A stretch of 64,000 bases of DNA, from the NCBI GenBank assembly GCA_013368325.1, contig JAACJK010000001.1, forward strand, positions 2,542,001 to 2,606,000. Direction: 5' to 3'. Made by a program: the position numbers and the translations under genes. The notes below the pieces were generated by a model, which worked only from the letters and a program-made list of their open reading frames with translations, did no database searches and had not been told where the DNA came from. Origin of the DNA: Ephemerocybe angulata. Lineage: Eukaryota > Basidiomycota > Agaricomycetes > Agaricales > Psathyrellaceae. This document shows, in pieces, positions 36,116 through 46,595 of the stretch. Position 1 is the first letter of the stretch, and every line of letters starts with the position of its first letter.

Positions 36116-37689
36116 GGCTGCTGGTCGTGAAGGCGGGGAGTGACTCCTCGGCGCGGTTCCAGATTGTTTGCGTCGGAGGTCGTCCGTCAACAAAAGCGCC
36201 ACAGGGGCTTGTGGCTTTCCGTGGCGATCAGCTGCTTGTGGACAAGCGCCATCATGGCGCTTGTCTGAATGAATTCACTGTCACGTCACCATCCCGCGGA
36301 CAGCAAACCCCAGGTTGTTGCAGAAATGTGGGGAAGCTCAGGCTTGGCGCTCACTCAAATCTGAACGGTCAAGACCTCGAAGGCTACCCAACGGATGTAC
36401 AGTCGAACCCGTGATAACCCATAGCCCTCGGGGAGACGCTTGTATGGGCATTGGGTTATCACTGAGGGTATGTATCACCATAGGTATGTATGGGTTATCA
36501 CGGGTTTGACTGCAGCTGTATGTCGCGTCTGGCTACTTACTTAGCTTCAATGACGACGATCGCTGACACCGAGTCGACAATGGGCATTTGCCCATTTTAT
36601 CGGCAGGAGGCACTCTCCAACCCCCTCCATACCCCCTGAGGTGACCGGGTCTCGTCACCCGGTAAACCGACCTCCGAACCTTCGAGGCGGACCTTCGGAT
36701 CCCCTGACCCCCGGACATCCCAATACTCAAACGTTCCCGGTGAGCACTGAACCCTGGTAAACCTTGCTACATAGATATATTCTCAGTTCCGAGTCGACTT
36801 CTGAATTGTTCAATCAAAGCTGCAAAACCCACAAAACGTCCTGGGGTTGGCAGACAAGCCACGGCGCCAATACCGCAAAGTCGGAAGAGGATGAAAGTCG
36901 ACTGCAACTCAGCTGACGTGACTCCTTATTTTAGCCTAGCCAAGCCCACGCGTAGGGCCTTGAATTTGGACCTTCCTTGTGGTTCTCTTGAAAGTCAATG
37001 TGTTGGATTTCCCTACAATACTTGCGTGCCCTATGGCTGGACCAACTTGAACTGTGAATGTTGAACTGTGACAAACTGTGGCTGAGAACGACACACGTAA
37101 ACTTCGAATATTTGACACTCACGAGGTGGAAGAAGCGCTACTCTTCCGAGGTTGTTCTCGCAGAAGCGCCTGATGACACCACTCTTAAGTACATACACTC
37201 TTTGGAGCGGATCCTGGACGGGAGGAGTCATGGCGTGGTTTGGTTGTCAAGCAGCCGCAGGCCTTGTGCGTATGGGTCTGTCAAGGAGGCACACCGGCTG
37301 CAATGCCATCGTTGTAAAGGAGTTGGCCCCGGACGATGAATGAGGAATGTGGCGAGCCGTAGAGTTCTCGCAATCGCCGGGGCACGGAGGAACTGCACTG
37401 AGTCTGCCAGTGTAGTCAGTTTGGAAACTATGGAGGGTGCAAATCTCTCCGGATCAGACTGCAGACAGTTTAGCCAAGCATCAAAGCTGTCATGTGCGGA
37501 AGAGAAGGAACTGCAAGGCTTTGAATGTCATGGCGGCCGATCGACGGGCGAACTCAGAATCAGGAGAGCTTGCAGAGATCTTGTAGACAGATCCTGAGTT
37601 CCATCCAGGGGCCAATACAATAACCTCCCCTTAAATAGCCAGTCGAATTCTAATGTGTGTTTCCCTTCCCCACACGTCCCAGTCCCAGG
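36116..37689. other. Intergenic region with a small TIR element
   Basis: 1.6 kb between the start of the FRA10AC1 gene and the next rightward gene. It contains the 113-bp inverted-repeat element at 36,400-36,512 and, at about 36,655-36,715, a G/C-rich stretch of nested short inverted repeats. A TTAAATAG box at about 37,632 may serve the next gene. No frame here looks coding. Confidence 0.5.
36400..36512. mobile_element. MITE-like element with 24-bp inverted repeats
   Basis: The left end CAGTCGAACCCGTGATAACC (continuing to 36423) is matched by the reverse complement of the right end (36489-36512) with one mismatch. A further copy of TGGGTTATCAC lies inside at about 36,452. The left end follows a TA dinucleotide and begins CAGT, as in Tc1/mariner-pogo type elements. 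On the right the next TA is 6 bp beyond the repeat end, so the target duplication is not clean. There is no coding capacity. Confidence 0.65.
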
Positions 37690-39496
37690 ATGGCCGCCTT
37701 CCTCGAGCCGCCGGTGCTCCTCACGGACGCTTCCTCACTTAGCAGTCTGCGCTCTTCGATGAGTCGCATGCGCACGATACGGAGGTCGATACTCAACACA
37801 ATACGGGCACCGGGGAAACGGTTTACCGTGAGCCCTGTGGAGGTAGCAAAGGAGTGAGTTGCCACCCAAATTGTTGCCATCAGCGTTCCAACATGCCTAC
37901 GCAGCGATTCACTTAGTTCGGCAATGGCCACCAATTCGGGAACTACACCTGCGTGAGCTCCATACATCCTCCGAAACCCCTCTTTCTCTCAACCACACCA
38001 CTATGTCCAGTGAAAATGTCCTGGCTGCCGCAGGCACTCCGCCCCCTCAACGTTCAAAGTCCCGTCTTGTACGCCTCTTAACGACAAGGAAACCCAGGGA
38101 CACTTCGCCGCCGTCGGGCTCCACATCAAAGCCCCCTGGCGTCACCAGCGCCTACTCCAAAGAGCAGCGCGACGCCGCGCTGCGTGCACGAGGCCTCCTC
38201 CCACCACTCTCCCTCAGCCAACAGGAACGTCAGCTCGACACCAGGATACCGGTGGTCAAGGTCCAACCGACAGTCGAGGAGGAGGGCAAGGTTTCGGCTG
38301 CGGACCTCATTAAGCAACAGTGGGAGGCGAAGAACAAGGAGAGGGAGGAGGAGCAGCGTAAACGACTCGAGCAGTTCAAGTTCGGCCCATCATCCAGAGA
38401 AACTTCGCCGACGGAACCGAAAGAGCCAAAAATCGAGCCTGAATCGGTTTCATCAACGCAACCAGAGCCTATTCCCAAACCAACCAAGGCCTCAAGGCGG
38501 CATGGGCTACACCAAGCATCGCTCTCCACGCCGATGCTTCTCGGTGCACAGTCACTGAAGGACTTGGATCACAAGCGCGAGCGCAGCCTCCAGACGAAGA
38601 CAAAAGATCTTCCCGTCCTACCCCCTGGCGAAGGGTCGCCCGTGACCTCACTGCTCGACCTTCCAACGGAATTCCAATCATACCTTAACGCTCCATCCTC
38701 TCCAACAACCGAACAGTCTTCACTGCCTGCAACGAGGCCTCCAACCAATGAGGCCGAGACGAGCGCTCCTCCCACTGAACCCAAATCAGGACCTTCCTTA
38801 GGACTGGTGAACACCAGACCTGCGCCTAGCGACTCCATCCCCCGCGCGGAGTCCTCGTCTTCCGTTCACACTCCCTCTCTGGATAGCGGGTCGTCCACGG
38901 GGAAGTCTTCAGACTCCCTTGGACACCCTAAATCGAACAAGCCCTCCGATTCCGTACGCCCTGTGATCATGGAGAGCCCGATGGAAGATGGCGCACACGA
39001 GGCGCAGTCCGAATCCGTGCTCCACGATTTGCTTGACGACAAAGAATCATACCCGGACTACCTTGGATCTGACGACGACAAAGATTCTGGGCCGCCTGTT
39101 CCTCCACGGGAGACTAGGGTCAAGATTGTACCAACACCTCTCAAGTCCCCTACGGATCAGGGCGGCGCATCCCCCGCAAAGCCAGTGAAACGCAAAAATC
39201 AGTCTATTTCCAAGTTTGCTACCATCGGTCGCTCCGTGGTCGGAACTGTTATGAGGAAGGACAGGAATGGGCCAAAATCTCCGGATGCTGTGACTTCGCC
39301 CGACCGTGCACAGGATCGGTCTGTCTCGCCACCTCTGAGTCCGAAGAGGCCCTCGCGGCAAGCAACTCAAGCACCTGTCGTCGTGCGTCAGGCCGTAAAC
39401 CCCGTCTACTACAGCGGAGGCGATATCCAGGAGCAAGCGGCCACCATCAAAGATGAAGAGGAGCGCCGAATGGCTGAAATGGCATTCCTCTGTTAG
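37690..39496 (+). CDS. Uncharacterised, largely disordered fungal protein
   Basis: Three exons (37690-37853, 37884-37952, 38011-39496) give 572 aa. The two introns have excellent donors (gtgagt, gtgagc) and keep the frame, which is why I prefer the ATG at 37690 over starting inside the long last exon. The intron of 30 nt is extremely short. The chain is rich in Ser, Pro, Glu and Lys. The few ordered-looking parts are an N-terminal basic helix (SLRSSMSRMRTIRRSILNTI), a predicted coiled coil near residues 170-200 (IKQQWEAKNKEREEEQRKRL), a basic segment SKFATIGRSVVGTVMRK, and a C-terminal helix DEEERRMAEMAFL. Many SP/TP sites suggest phosphorylation. I do not recognise a family. Confidence 0.7.
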
Positions 39497-40474
39497 CCGA
39501 ACTTTACGTTCGGAAGAAGACACCCTCCTCCGCATGTGTCTCGATACCATCCCAGTGTGTGGATGTGGCGGATGCTTCTTGTTGGGTCACCCCCAATGTT
39601 TGCTTGGCATCACTCTCGAGTCTGTCCCTCCGTAACCCTTTCCCCTTCCCGCCCCCGCAGCTTCATTATTACCTACTGTCGTTTCTGGTCTCGTTTCACC
39701 TCACTCTTCTTTGATATCCCCCTGCATTCTGCCATAATACCTTGCGTGCCTTTTCTCTGCCTGACTCTATATGCATCTTCCTTCTCTGTCTCCATCTTCC
39801 TCATAGCTATGATTACTTCATATACCAAATGTCATCGATTCCATTCTCCGACGCTTGCATTTCTTCATCCCACTCTCGTTCATTCATTGTTCATTGTGCT
39901 TTTCTCTTTCCTTGTATTGTAATTCTCAACGCTTTGCCTCCCCTCTGATTTCTCGGCCTCTGGTTTCTTTTCTCTCTCTGCTGGGTTATGATCTTCCTGT
40001 ACCTGTACAAGTCAAATACTCTCTCTACGGCCTGCGGCCTGCAAACCCCAATTGCCAATGGTACATTCATGACCGACAGCTGTTAGGCCAGACCAGGGCA
40101 GCCTTCGTTCCGCGCGACGGTCGCGCGGATCGGCGGATGCACGACCCTGACATTTATCGCCTCGAGCCGGATTTTCAACTCAAAAAAAGTCCGTGCATTG
40201 GGTAAGGCACTGCATCCAAAAATACAAAGTAAATCAGTGCCGCCCACCAATGTTCTTGAGTCGCCGAGGATCCCTACCAGCTAGGCTGTGTGTTTGTCAT
40301 GGAACATAGCAACTTCAAGCTATTATTGTTACGCACGCGACGACTTGAATGATCACATGGACTCGAGACCGGGTCAGATGGTCCAGGCTGCGCCCTGGCC
40401 CTTGCGCAGTCTGCGTTGCATAGCGTTGCATTCAACAAACAAAGGTTCGCGCACATGGCTTTGACGGAAGGCAC

Positions 40475-40482
40475 TATAAATA
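40475..40482 (+). promoter_or_regulatory. Orphan TATA box
   Basis: TATAAATA in plus orientation, with no convincing reading frame downstream. It may belong to a non-coding transcript or a decayed gene. Confidence 0.3.
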
Positions 40483-43237
40483 GAGCTACGCCTGCCAAGT
40501 GCGCTTAGCGCGCTCGCCGTTAATGAGCGTGGGATTTGGGTCGTCGGCTAGGTCATCGGGGATAGGTAATGGTGTTTAGCGCCCAGTGATGGTGGACCCC
40601 TCAGTGGGCGCCTCCGCGGCTCAACATTGTCGCTGGGTGAGTGGATGCGGCGTTACGGAGGGCTGTGGACTTTCTGTAGGTGATCAAGGGGTGTTGCGCT
40701 TCGCCCGGAGATGGTCGTGGGGCTTGGTGATTCATCGATGAAAACGATGACTAGCAACCGGGGTGATAGCATCTTACTACACACTTTATTTGACTTGATT
40801 ATGCCACGTAGATTAGATGGAAGTTCAACAGTGACGCATTACTCCTCTATTACTGTACAAAGACACCTCAGACTCAAGCTTACAATAGGGGGACCCAAGT
40901 AGGATGGATGATAAGGGATTCGATTAGTAGATCTGGGGCCTTGAGCTGGCTCAAGCTCCTGAGCTTCATAAGCTCTTGTGCACCTACTTCGTAACTAGCT
41001 TTAGATCATCAGGTTCCAGAAGTGCCGAAAGCCTTTAGGTACCTCCTATGCGACTTGGAGATAAGGCGTGGCACACTTGGCATCGACGTCACTCTAAGAA
41101 TACCTCAGTGTAGACAGCATCTGTGGCGCCCAGTCCAACCACTAATGTGCAGAGAACGGCCGATAACTGCAGTCTTCATTCACAATTGGGCCTCGGGCAA
41201 CATTACCTTTCTTTTTCCCTCATCCGAGGTGGCGTACAATGTGATTCTTCGAGGTACTTACTCACCACACGTGTAGCACGGCGAAGTTCCAGGTTGGAAG
41301 GAACAGTATCCGGGACCGCAGACTCCCGCGCGACCTCAGCAAAACGCCTAGCCAAGGCCAGTTATCTCCCGTTTGAAGGCACCAAGAATCAGGGAAGCAG
41401 GGCTCTTCGCCACCTTTGACGATTCCATTATGAGGCTATCTTACCAAACCGAGCTTCGCTGCTGCTGCCTGCTTACAGAGAGTGTGTTCCAGGGCAATGG
41501 TACTCTGGCCCCGAGGACTCGTGTTTTCCAGTGGGTATGCTGGATCAAGCCGAGGCCGGTGAGTTAACAAGTGACCCTTCCGCTTCTCGCTTTCAGAATG
41601 TACCCTGCACGAAGATATTGGATATTGTACGTACCTCTTCGGAAGGAGCTCAAGCTTGCGGCGCTAGGCGACGACTTGCCCGTCTGAATTATCGCTCAAC
41701 ATTCATTTCTGTACCTCAGCCATGAAGGGGGAATTATGGGTCTCAGGATGCACCAAATGAATGACGGAGCGATTGGAATTGGGTGGGCTCGTTTCAATTG
41801 GAAGACCGCATATGGAGCCCGATATCAATCGAAGACACGAAAGGAATGGCTATGGATGTAGTGATCCTAAATTAGAGTGACCTTGAGCGCAAAATGCCGT
41901 CATAGAGGGTATCGTCTGACCAGGATGTTTAACTTTCATTGGGATAAGCATACCTCTCCGTCGGATTAGGGGACGGTGATAAAATACGCGAAGCAACGCT
42001 TCGTCGAGAAAGTCATGAGAGACCACCACTTGACCGCAGCTGGGAGTTCGTTCGACACATCTAGGGAACTTAGTATGGAATACCATGCCGTGCTTCGAGA
42101 CAATGGTACCGCGATGGGCGGCGCTTGCAGGAGACTTACGATTGGCTCGTGTCCTATCTGAGGCCCAATTGTGACACAGTGAGAGCCTGGAGTTTCTGCC
42201 GGCGTCAAATGAGGTAGCATGTGAAGGAAAGGTGTCTAATCCGCAGATGCCCTCCCCGTTAACTTCATCAACGATCAGAACATTCTCGTGTACAGGCAAT
42301 ACCAATACGGTTGTGCTCTCTCCAGTTCGTCCTCTTGTATGAAAGCGGCCCCTGTGCAGGAAAAGCCACTCATACGATCGGTGAAACTAATAATAATATG
42401 TTATATTTTGGGGTTCAGATTGGGGCCAGGGGGAGCACAAGACGGATATAGGGCTTCAATTGCGCCAGTTCGTATTATAGTCGATTCATTCCTCAGAAGT
42501 AGATCAGACACATCCTCTTTTGATCATGTTGATCAGCTGGACGCCGCCAGTCTCAGCCTGAGGCCTGAACAGTACAATGGGACAGGGGCCATGCGGCAAA
42601 CTGCGTTTGCGTTGTTGAGAGACCATCCGTTGATTCTCCACCGCGAAAAAACGTATCAGCGCGTCAGCGTTGTCTCTCTTCACGATCACCCGTGTCCTTT
42701 CCGCGTCGGTTCGCTTGTCAGGAATTATTACGAGCACGCGAAATGTACAGAAATGGAGCGACCCTGGAAAGCGGGGTAAATAAGATGACGGGTCATGGGG
42801 TCAGGGGCAGGCTAGATGGGGATAGACAAACCCCGCAGATCTCGATCATATGTGCTACCCTTATCAGTGAGTCCCATGCTCTTCTCCCCGACGCTGTGGA
42901 AACTGTCTCTGAGAAGTTTATTTTATGCCCTTCGCGTTGAGACCATCAGTGCGTCTCTGCGAGAGAACCCTGTCGTCGGAGACGGAGACGAAGTGGCTAG
43001 AATCTAGTTCAGGACGGGGCTTTGCCTGCCTTGGTCCAGGTGGATCCAGAATGGGAGGCATACTTCTTCGATAAGGCGAGATTGAGCGTAGATCAGCCAG
43101 GGGAGTGCTCCTACGGCCTACAAGCGACCTCGGTAGCCTCGAGGCTACGGAGTTTGCCTTTACAGAAGCAGATTCTCCAAGAATAAACTGAGGAAAGATT
43201 GGAGCGAGAGGACACGTGACCTATTTCGCTCCAAGAG

Positions 43238-43245
43238 TATATAAA
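43238..43245 (+). promoter_or_regulatory. TATA box of the Ser/Pro-rich protein gene
   Basis: TATATAAA lies 88 bp upstream of the start codon at 43,333, followed by a C-rich stretch typical of the start region of highly expressed fungal genes. A CACGTG palindrome is at about 43,213. Confidence 0.6.
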
Positions 43246-43332
43246 CGGTAAGCCCCTTGGCGGGGTTTGTTCCCTTCCCCCCATCTTACCGCCGTTCATT
43301 CCTCTTCCCAATTGTAACCAGTATACAGATTC

Positions 43333-44108
43333 ATGTCTTCCAGCACCAATAATATGCCAAACGACGTCCATCACTCTAACCCAATCCCCATCGGCCCCGC
43401 GCGAGGACGCAACCGCTCTGTGTCGGTTTCATCGGCCTCGTCAGGCTCAGCGAGCTCGACGACATCCGATCTCCCGACCCCGCCTTCGTCCATGGGCCAG
43501 CGCATTACGATCCCATCCCCATCGAACTCGCCCATCTTGTCCTACTTCATGGCCCAAAGCCCGACCAAATCGCCCGCCAGCACCTTTCCCCTTAGGCGGG
43601 CGTTTGGGACGGCTCCTGTTTTTGAGAGTGAGTGGAGCACACTTCGACCATCCAGGAGGAAAGCTGATCACATTCCACAGCTGATGAGACCACTGAGCGA
43701 GAGATCCCCGTTGCAGCCCATGCTCGACGTGCAAGTGTGACCACGGCGAACCGCTTCTCTGGGCAGGTCCAACCTGGCCCTGTGCCTGAGGCTATGAATG
43801 ACCGTGGAGCTGGTCTTTTGAGGAGACTGTCCTTGAGCAGCGGCGCCTTTATTAAGGTATGTTTCTAGTTGCGATCTATCCCAGACGATAGGTTTACTTA
43901 TCGTACATCCCAGCCTCAGGTTGAGCAATTCCGTGGGCCTCCAACCCCTCCACCTAACACCGCTGTGAGCACAGGACCGCGGGACGCCCCATTCAACAAC
44001 AGGCCTCGGCGATCTGCGACGTTGAACGCCGATGGTCCGAAGCCGCGCAGGGCCCCTTCGCCCATGGGAGAGCGGATTCTTAAGGGCCACTTCGATGGTT
44101 TCAATTGA
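43333..44108 (+). CDS. Uncharacterised Ser/Pro-rich small protein
   Basis: Three exons (43333-43627, 43681-43856, 43914-44108) give 221 aa. The sequence is low-complexity with runs of Ser (SVSVSSASSGSASSTTS), proline-directed sites (DLPTPPSS, IPSPSNSP, GPPTPPP, RAPSPMGE) and three basic phosphorylation-like motifs (RRASV, RRLSLS, RRSATL). It ends GERILKGHFDGFN, which looks like a conserved C-terminal tail and may be an interaction motif. A canonical TATA box suggests regulated or strong expression. I do not recognise the family with certainty; the pattern suggests a kinase-regulated, disordered factor. Confidence 0.75.
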
Positions 44109-44592
44109 TCCCACAATCGTTATCTCTTCGATTTCCGACAGTCACTCGTTTCAGCCCTGCATCCAAAATAACTCTTTGTCACACGGGCCGCACCTCAGCG
44201 CTCCCGTCGCTGCTAGCTTGATACGTCTAATACCCCTCGCTGTCCCTCCCGGCCCACCATGAAAACATCCTCTACCTCCACGCCGGCACCTCCACATTTT
44301 ATGGTGCATACGATAAACCAGGTTTATTGCATATCGAAATATCCGACTCGGTCGCATAATCGTCTTCCTTCATATCACTGGCATTACCCTCTCAACACAA
44401 CCTTTATCGAGCTCACAGTTTCATCTCTTCCCGCAGCCCGATAAGTAGTAAAACGAGTGCCCCTCTTGTACCATTACCATGTCCTCATCGTTCCGTGCCC
44501 TCGTTTCTCGGTTTTCTACGAGCTCCGCGTTTTCCCCTTTGTATGTACTATTAGATTGGAACCTGACTTCTACATCGCAGCTGTATACCGCA
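44109..44592. other. Convergent intergenic region
   Basis: 484 bp between the stops of the Ser/Pro-rich gene and CTF8. A small open frame (44,479-44,715, plus) runs antisense over the CTF8 3' end and is not supported. Confidence 0.4.
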
Positions 44593-45111
44593 CTAAGATC
44601 GTTTGATGACTGGCATTGGACGCTTCGAGAATATGATCTTTTTCTTTACCAAACCCAGGATAGTCCACTCTGGGGCAGATTGACCGTCGTTCCCCCCTCT
44701 AGTGCCACCTATTGAGCCGTCGAGCTGAGGTTCGTCGTCGACTTCCATATCATCCCCTATGTTTTTGGCTGCGGCGTTTGTGCGGTGCATGATGGCCAGC
44801 GGTTTAGGTATTGCTGCGACCTTGCCCTCAAGGAGATGGTGTCCGATTAAGAGCGTCGGCTTTTTCTGGGGACATGCGCACGGGCGTTAGATGCTACGCG
44901 CGTAGTGTGTATTGGCTTTAAGGTTCACCATAGCATCATCTATGCTCAACTTCCCTACTAGCTTGCCATTGCGCTCGGTGGGGTGGCAGTCCCCGACGTC
45001 TAGGGCGCCTTGCAGCTCGACTAGGACGATTTCGTCGTGCGAGATCCTCGCTAGGCCTGAAGGCAGCTTGGCCGACGAGCTATCTGTCGAGATGGTGATG
45101 GGGATGATCAT
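44593..45111 (-). CDS. CTF8: Chromosome transmission fidelity protein 8 (Ctf8)
   Basis: Two exons (45111-44929, 44865-44593) give 151 aa, in the usual size range. It starts MIIPITIST and contains VLVELQGALDVGD and GKLVGKLSI. The second exon then gives KKPTLLIGHHLLEGKVAAIPKPLAIM, the most conserved Ctf8 block. The C-terminus WTILGLVKKKIIFSKRPMPVI fits the family's tail, which binds Ctf18. Ctf8 with Dcc1 and Ctf18 joins RFC2-5 to form the alternative clamp loader that promotes sister-chromatid cohesion. RFC3, one of those RFC subunits, is encoded 26 kb to the left. An ACGCGT box lies about 100 bp upstream. Confidence 0.93.
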
Positions 45112-45207
45112 GGACGGCCGGGGTATCGAGGTGGTTGGGGGTCGGTGGCGGTAGGACGCTCGCGGCGTGCAAGACGCGGCGAGTGATGGTGGTGCGTCAG
45201 TAAATTG

Positions 45208-45213
45208 ACGCGT
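45208..45213. promoter_or_regulatory. MluI cell-cycle box (ACGCGT) upstream of CTF8
   Basis: A perfect ACGCGT 97 bp upstream of the CTF8 start codon, at the same distance as the paired boxes upstream of RFC3. The role in G1/S control is inferred. Confidence 0.5.
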
Positions 45214-45510
45214 TGTTGTCGCTCGATTGCTGGGTGCTTTTATTCCAAACACTCCTTCCCCTCCTCCCCATCCTCTCCGAGTATCAAGCTGGTCAGGTAT
45301 TTAGGAGTGGTAGTGTACATAAAGCGGCGCTTCCCAGCGCCTGCGTCCTTGCTTCCTTGGGTGCGGCATTTGGTGCAATGTAGGAATCCTTCACTGCTGC
45401 TCTTAGATAATAGCCGCAATTCAACCCCGCTAATGGATTTCTCAATGCCTTACCTGCATGCGCAGAGACCCTTAGATTGTGACCATTGATGCAATACATG
45501 GATGCAGCTA

Positions 45511-45684
45511 CTCGCTCGCTGGCGCGCCCCTTTGGGGCGCTCGCGCTCGCGAGTGGAGGGGTTATAAATCATTGAAACTCTTTATTGAACCAGCAGTAGG
45601 CCGCTACACCCGTGATTTGCAGATTATTTAGACTCGCTCGCTGGCGCGCACCTACGGTGCGCTCGCGCTCGCGAGTGGAGGGGT
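45511..45684. repeat. Two copies of a 52-bp hairpin repeat
   Basis: Copies at 45,511-45,562 and 45,633-45,684 share CTCGCTCGCTGGCGCGC on the left and GCGCTCGCGCTCGCGAGTGG on the right, continuing to AGGGGT. The centre forms a hairpin: GCGCCCC-TTT-GGGGCGC in the first copy and GCGCACC-TAC-GGTGCGC in the second. The stem difference is a compensatory C-G to A-T change. Confidence 0.85.
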
Positions 45685-46595
45685 ACCATAGACAGCAATC
45701 CAAGGAAGTCCACCAGTGAGTTAATCGGTGACGAGGGTTTCCAAATTCAAGGCCGCATGAGTTGGAGGGCATCTCAAAGGAGAGACATAGACCAGACATC
45801 CTTCGTGTGCAGGTCGAGACGCATCGAACAAGCGAAACCAAGTGGACAGGGAGGTGCCAAAACGAGCAGCGACCGAGGTGATGGGCCGCGGTGACCGGAC
45901 GATGTCATGCTCCCACTGGACGGGCATGGCAATGTCCGAGTCATGGAAGAGAGTGGAGACGAGTACATACGACGTGGAGAGATGGCCGTGGTGAGATGGC
46001 GACGGTCGTCGTTGGAAGAGAAAAGAGGGGGAAGGAACCTGGCCGAGCCCGAAGATGACCTTGAAAACATCTCGCGTTCAGATATCCGGAGGGATGGGCG
46101 GATGGGCAGGCGTGCAAACTCGATCATGACGAGTCATGCAGAGGACATACTGGCCAGCATTACAGTGTAGATAACGCACAAAATACTGGGGAGTAATAGG
46201 GTGTAGCTTGAGGGGAGAGATGGAAGCTGTAATAAGGGAGAATCAGCGCAGGCAGCGCGCTACAAAGAAATGCCAGAGGAGGGAGTCATCGGGAAGAAGA
46301 TATCATAACAGGTGACGACAGGCGCAGTTATCAGGATGCGCGTACTACAGGCAGAAAACGAGGACCTCCAGTGTAAGAGGTTGCATGGACAGGGTAGGAA
46401 GCACTTAGTAAGCAGTCGAAGCCGCAGCCAAACAGGAGCATGCGCACATTTCACCTTCTATAAGAGGAAGGAGATATGAGCATGGGAGCCTTGCTTGGAA
46501 GCAAGGAATTTGGTATACTTCTATCCGTCGATAATAAAAATAGGGCAGTCTAAGTGAGAAGCATAAAAGTCATAAAAATCCAGGCAACACCGTCC

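Larger units (their letters stand above)
39497..43332. other. Gene-poor region, 3.8 kb
   Basis: The first ~500 bp is a T/C-rich 3' region of the preceding gene. A TATAAATA box lies at 40,475 with a TTTAGCGCCC motif 100 bp downstream, but no recognisable gene follows. From 40.9 to 43.1 kb there are only short unsupported frames, the longest being 42,288-42,779 (plus) and 41,850-42,305 (minus). Confidence 0.55.
45112..46595. other. Intergenic region with duplicated hairpins
   Basis: 1.5 kb upstream of CTF8 and downstream of the RhoGEF gene. It holds the CTF8 promoter (ACGCGT at 45,208-45,213) and the two hairpin repeats at 45,511 and 45,633. Frames at 45,774-46,170 on both strands overlap and show no domain. 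Confidence 0.5.

Noticed and set aside
37859..38010. Extension of the long disordered-protein frame upstream to 37,859
   Set aside because: No ATG at that end; the two good introns and the in-frame ATG at 37,690 give a better model.
41850..42779. Two overlapping frames of 151 and 163 codons
   Set aside because: They are on opposite strands, lack motifs and promoter context, and lie in a gene-poor stretch.
44479..44715. 78-codon plus-strand frame
   Set aside because: Antisense to the CTF8 3' exon, which has clear homology; no domain in the plus reading.
45774..46170. Opposed frames of 117 and 87 codons
   Set aside because: They overlap each other on opposite strands, contain simple Ser/Arg-rich sequence and join to nothing.
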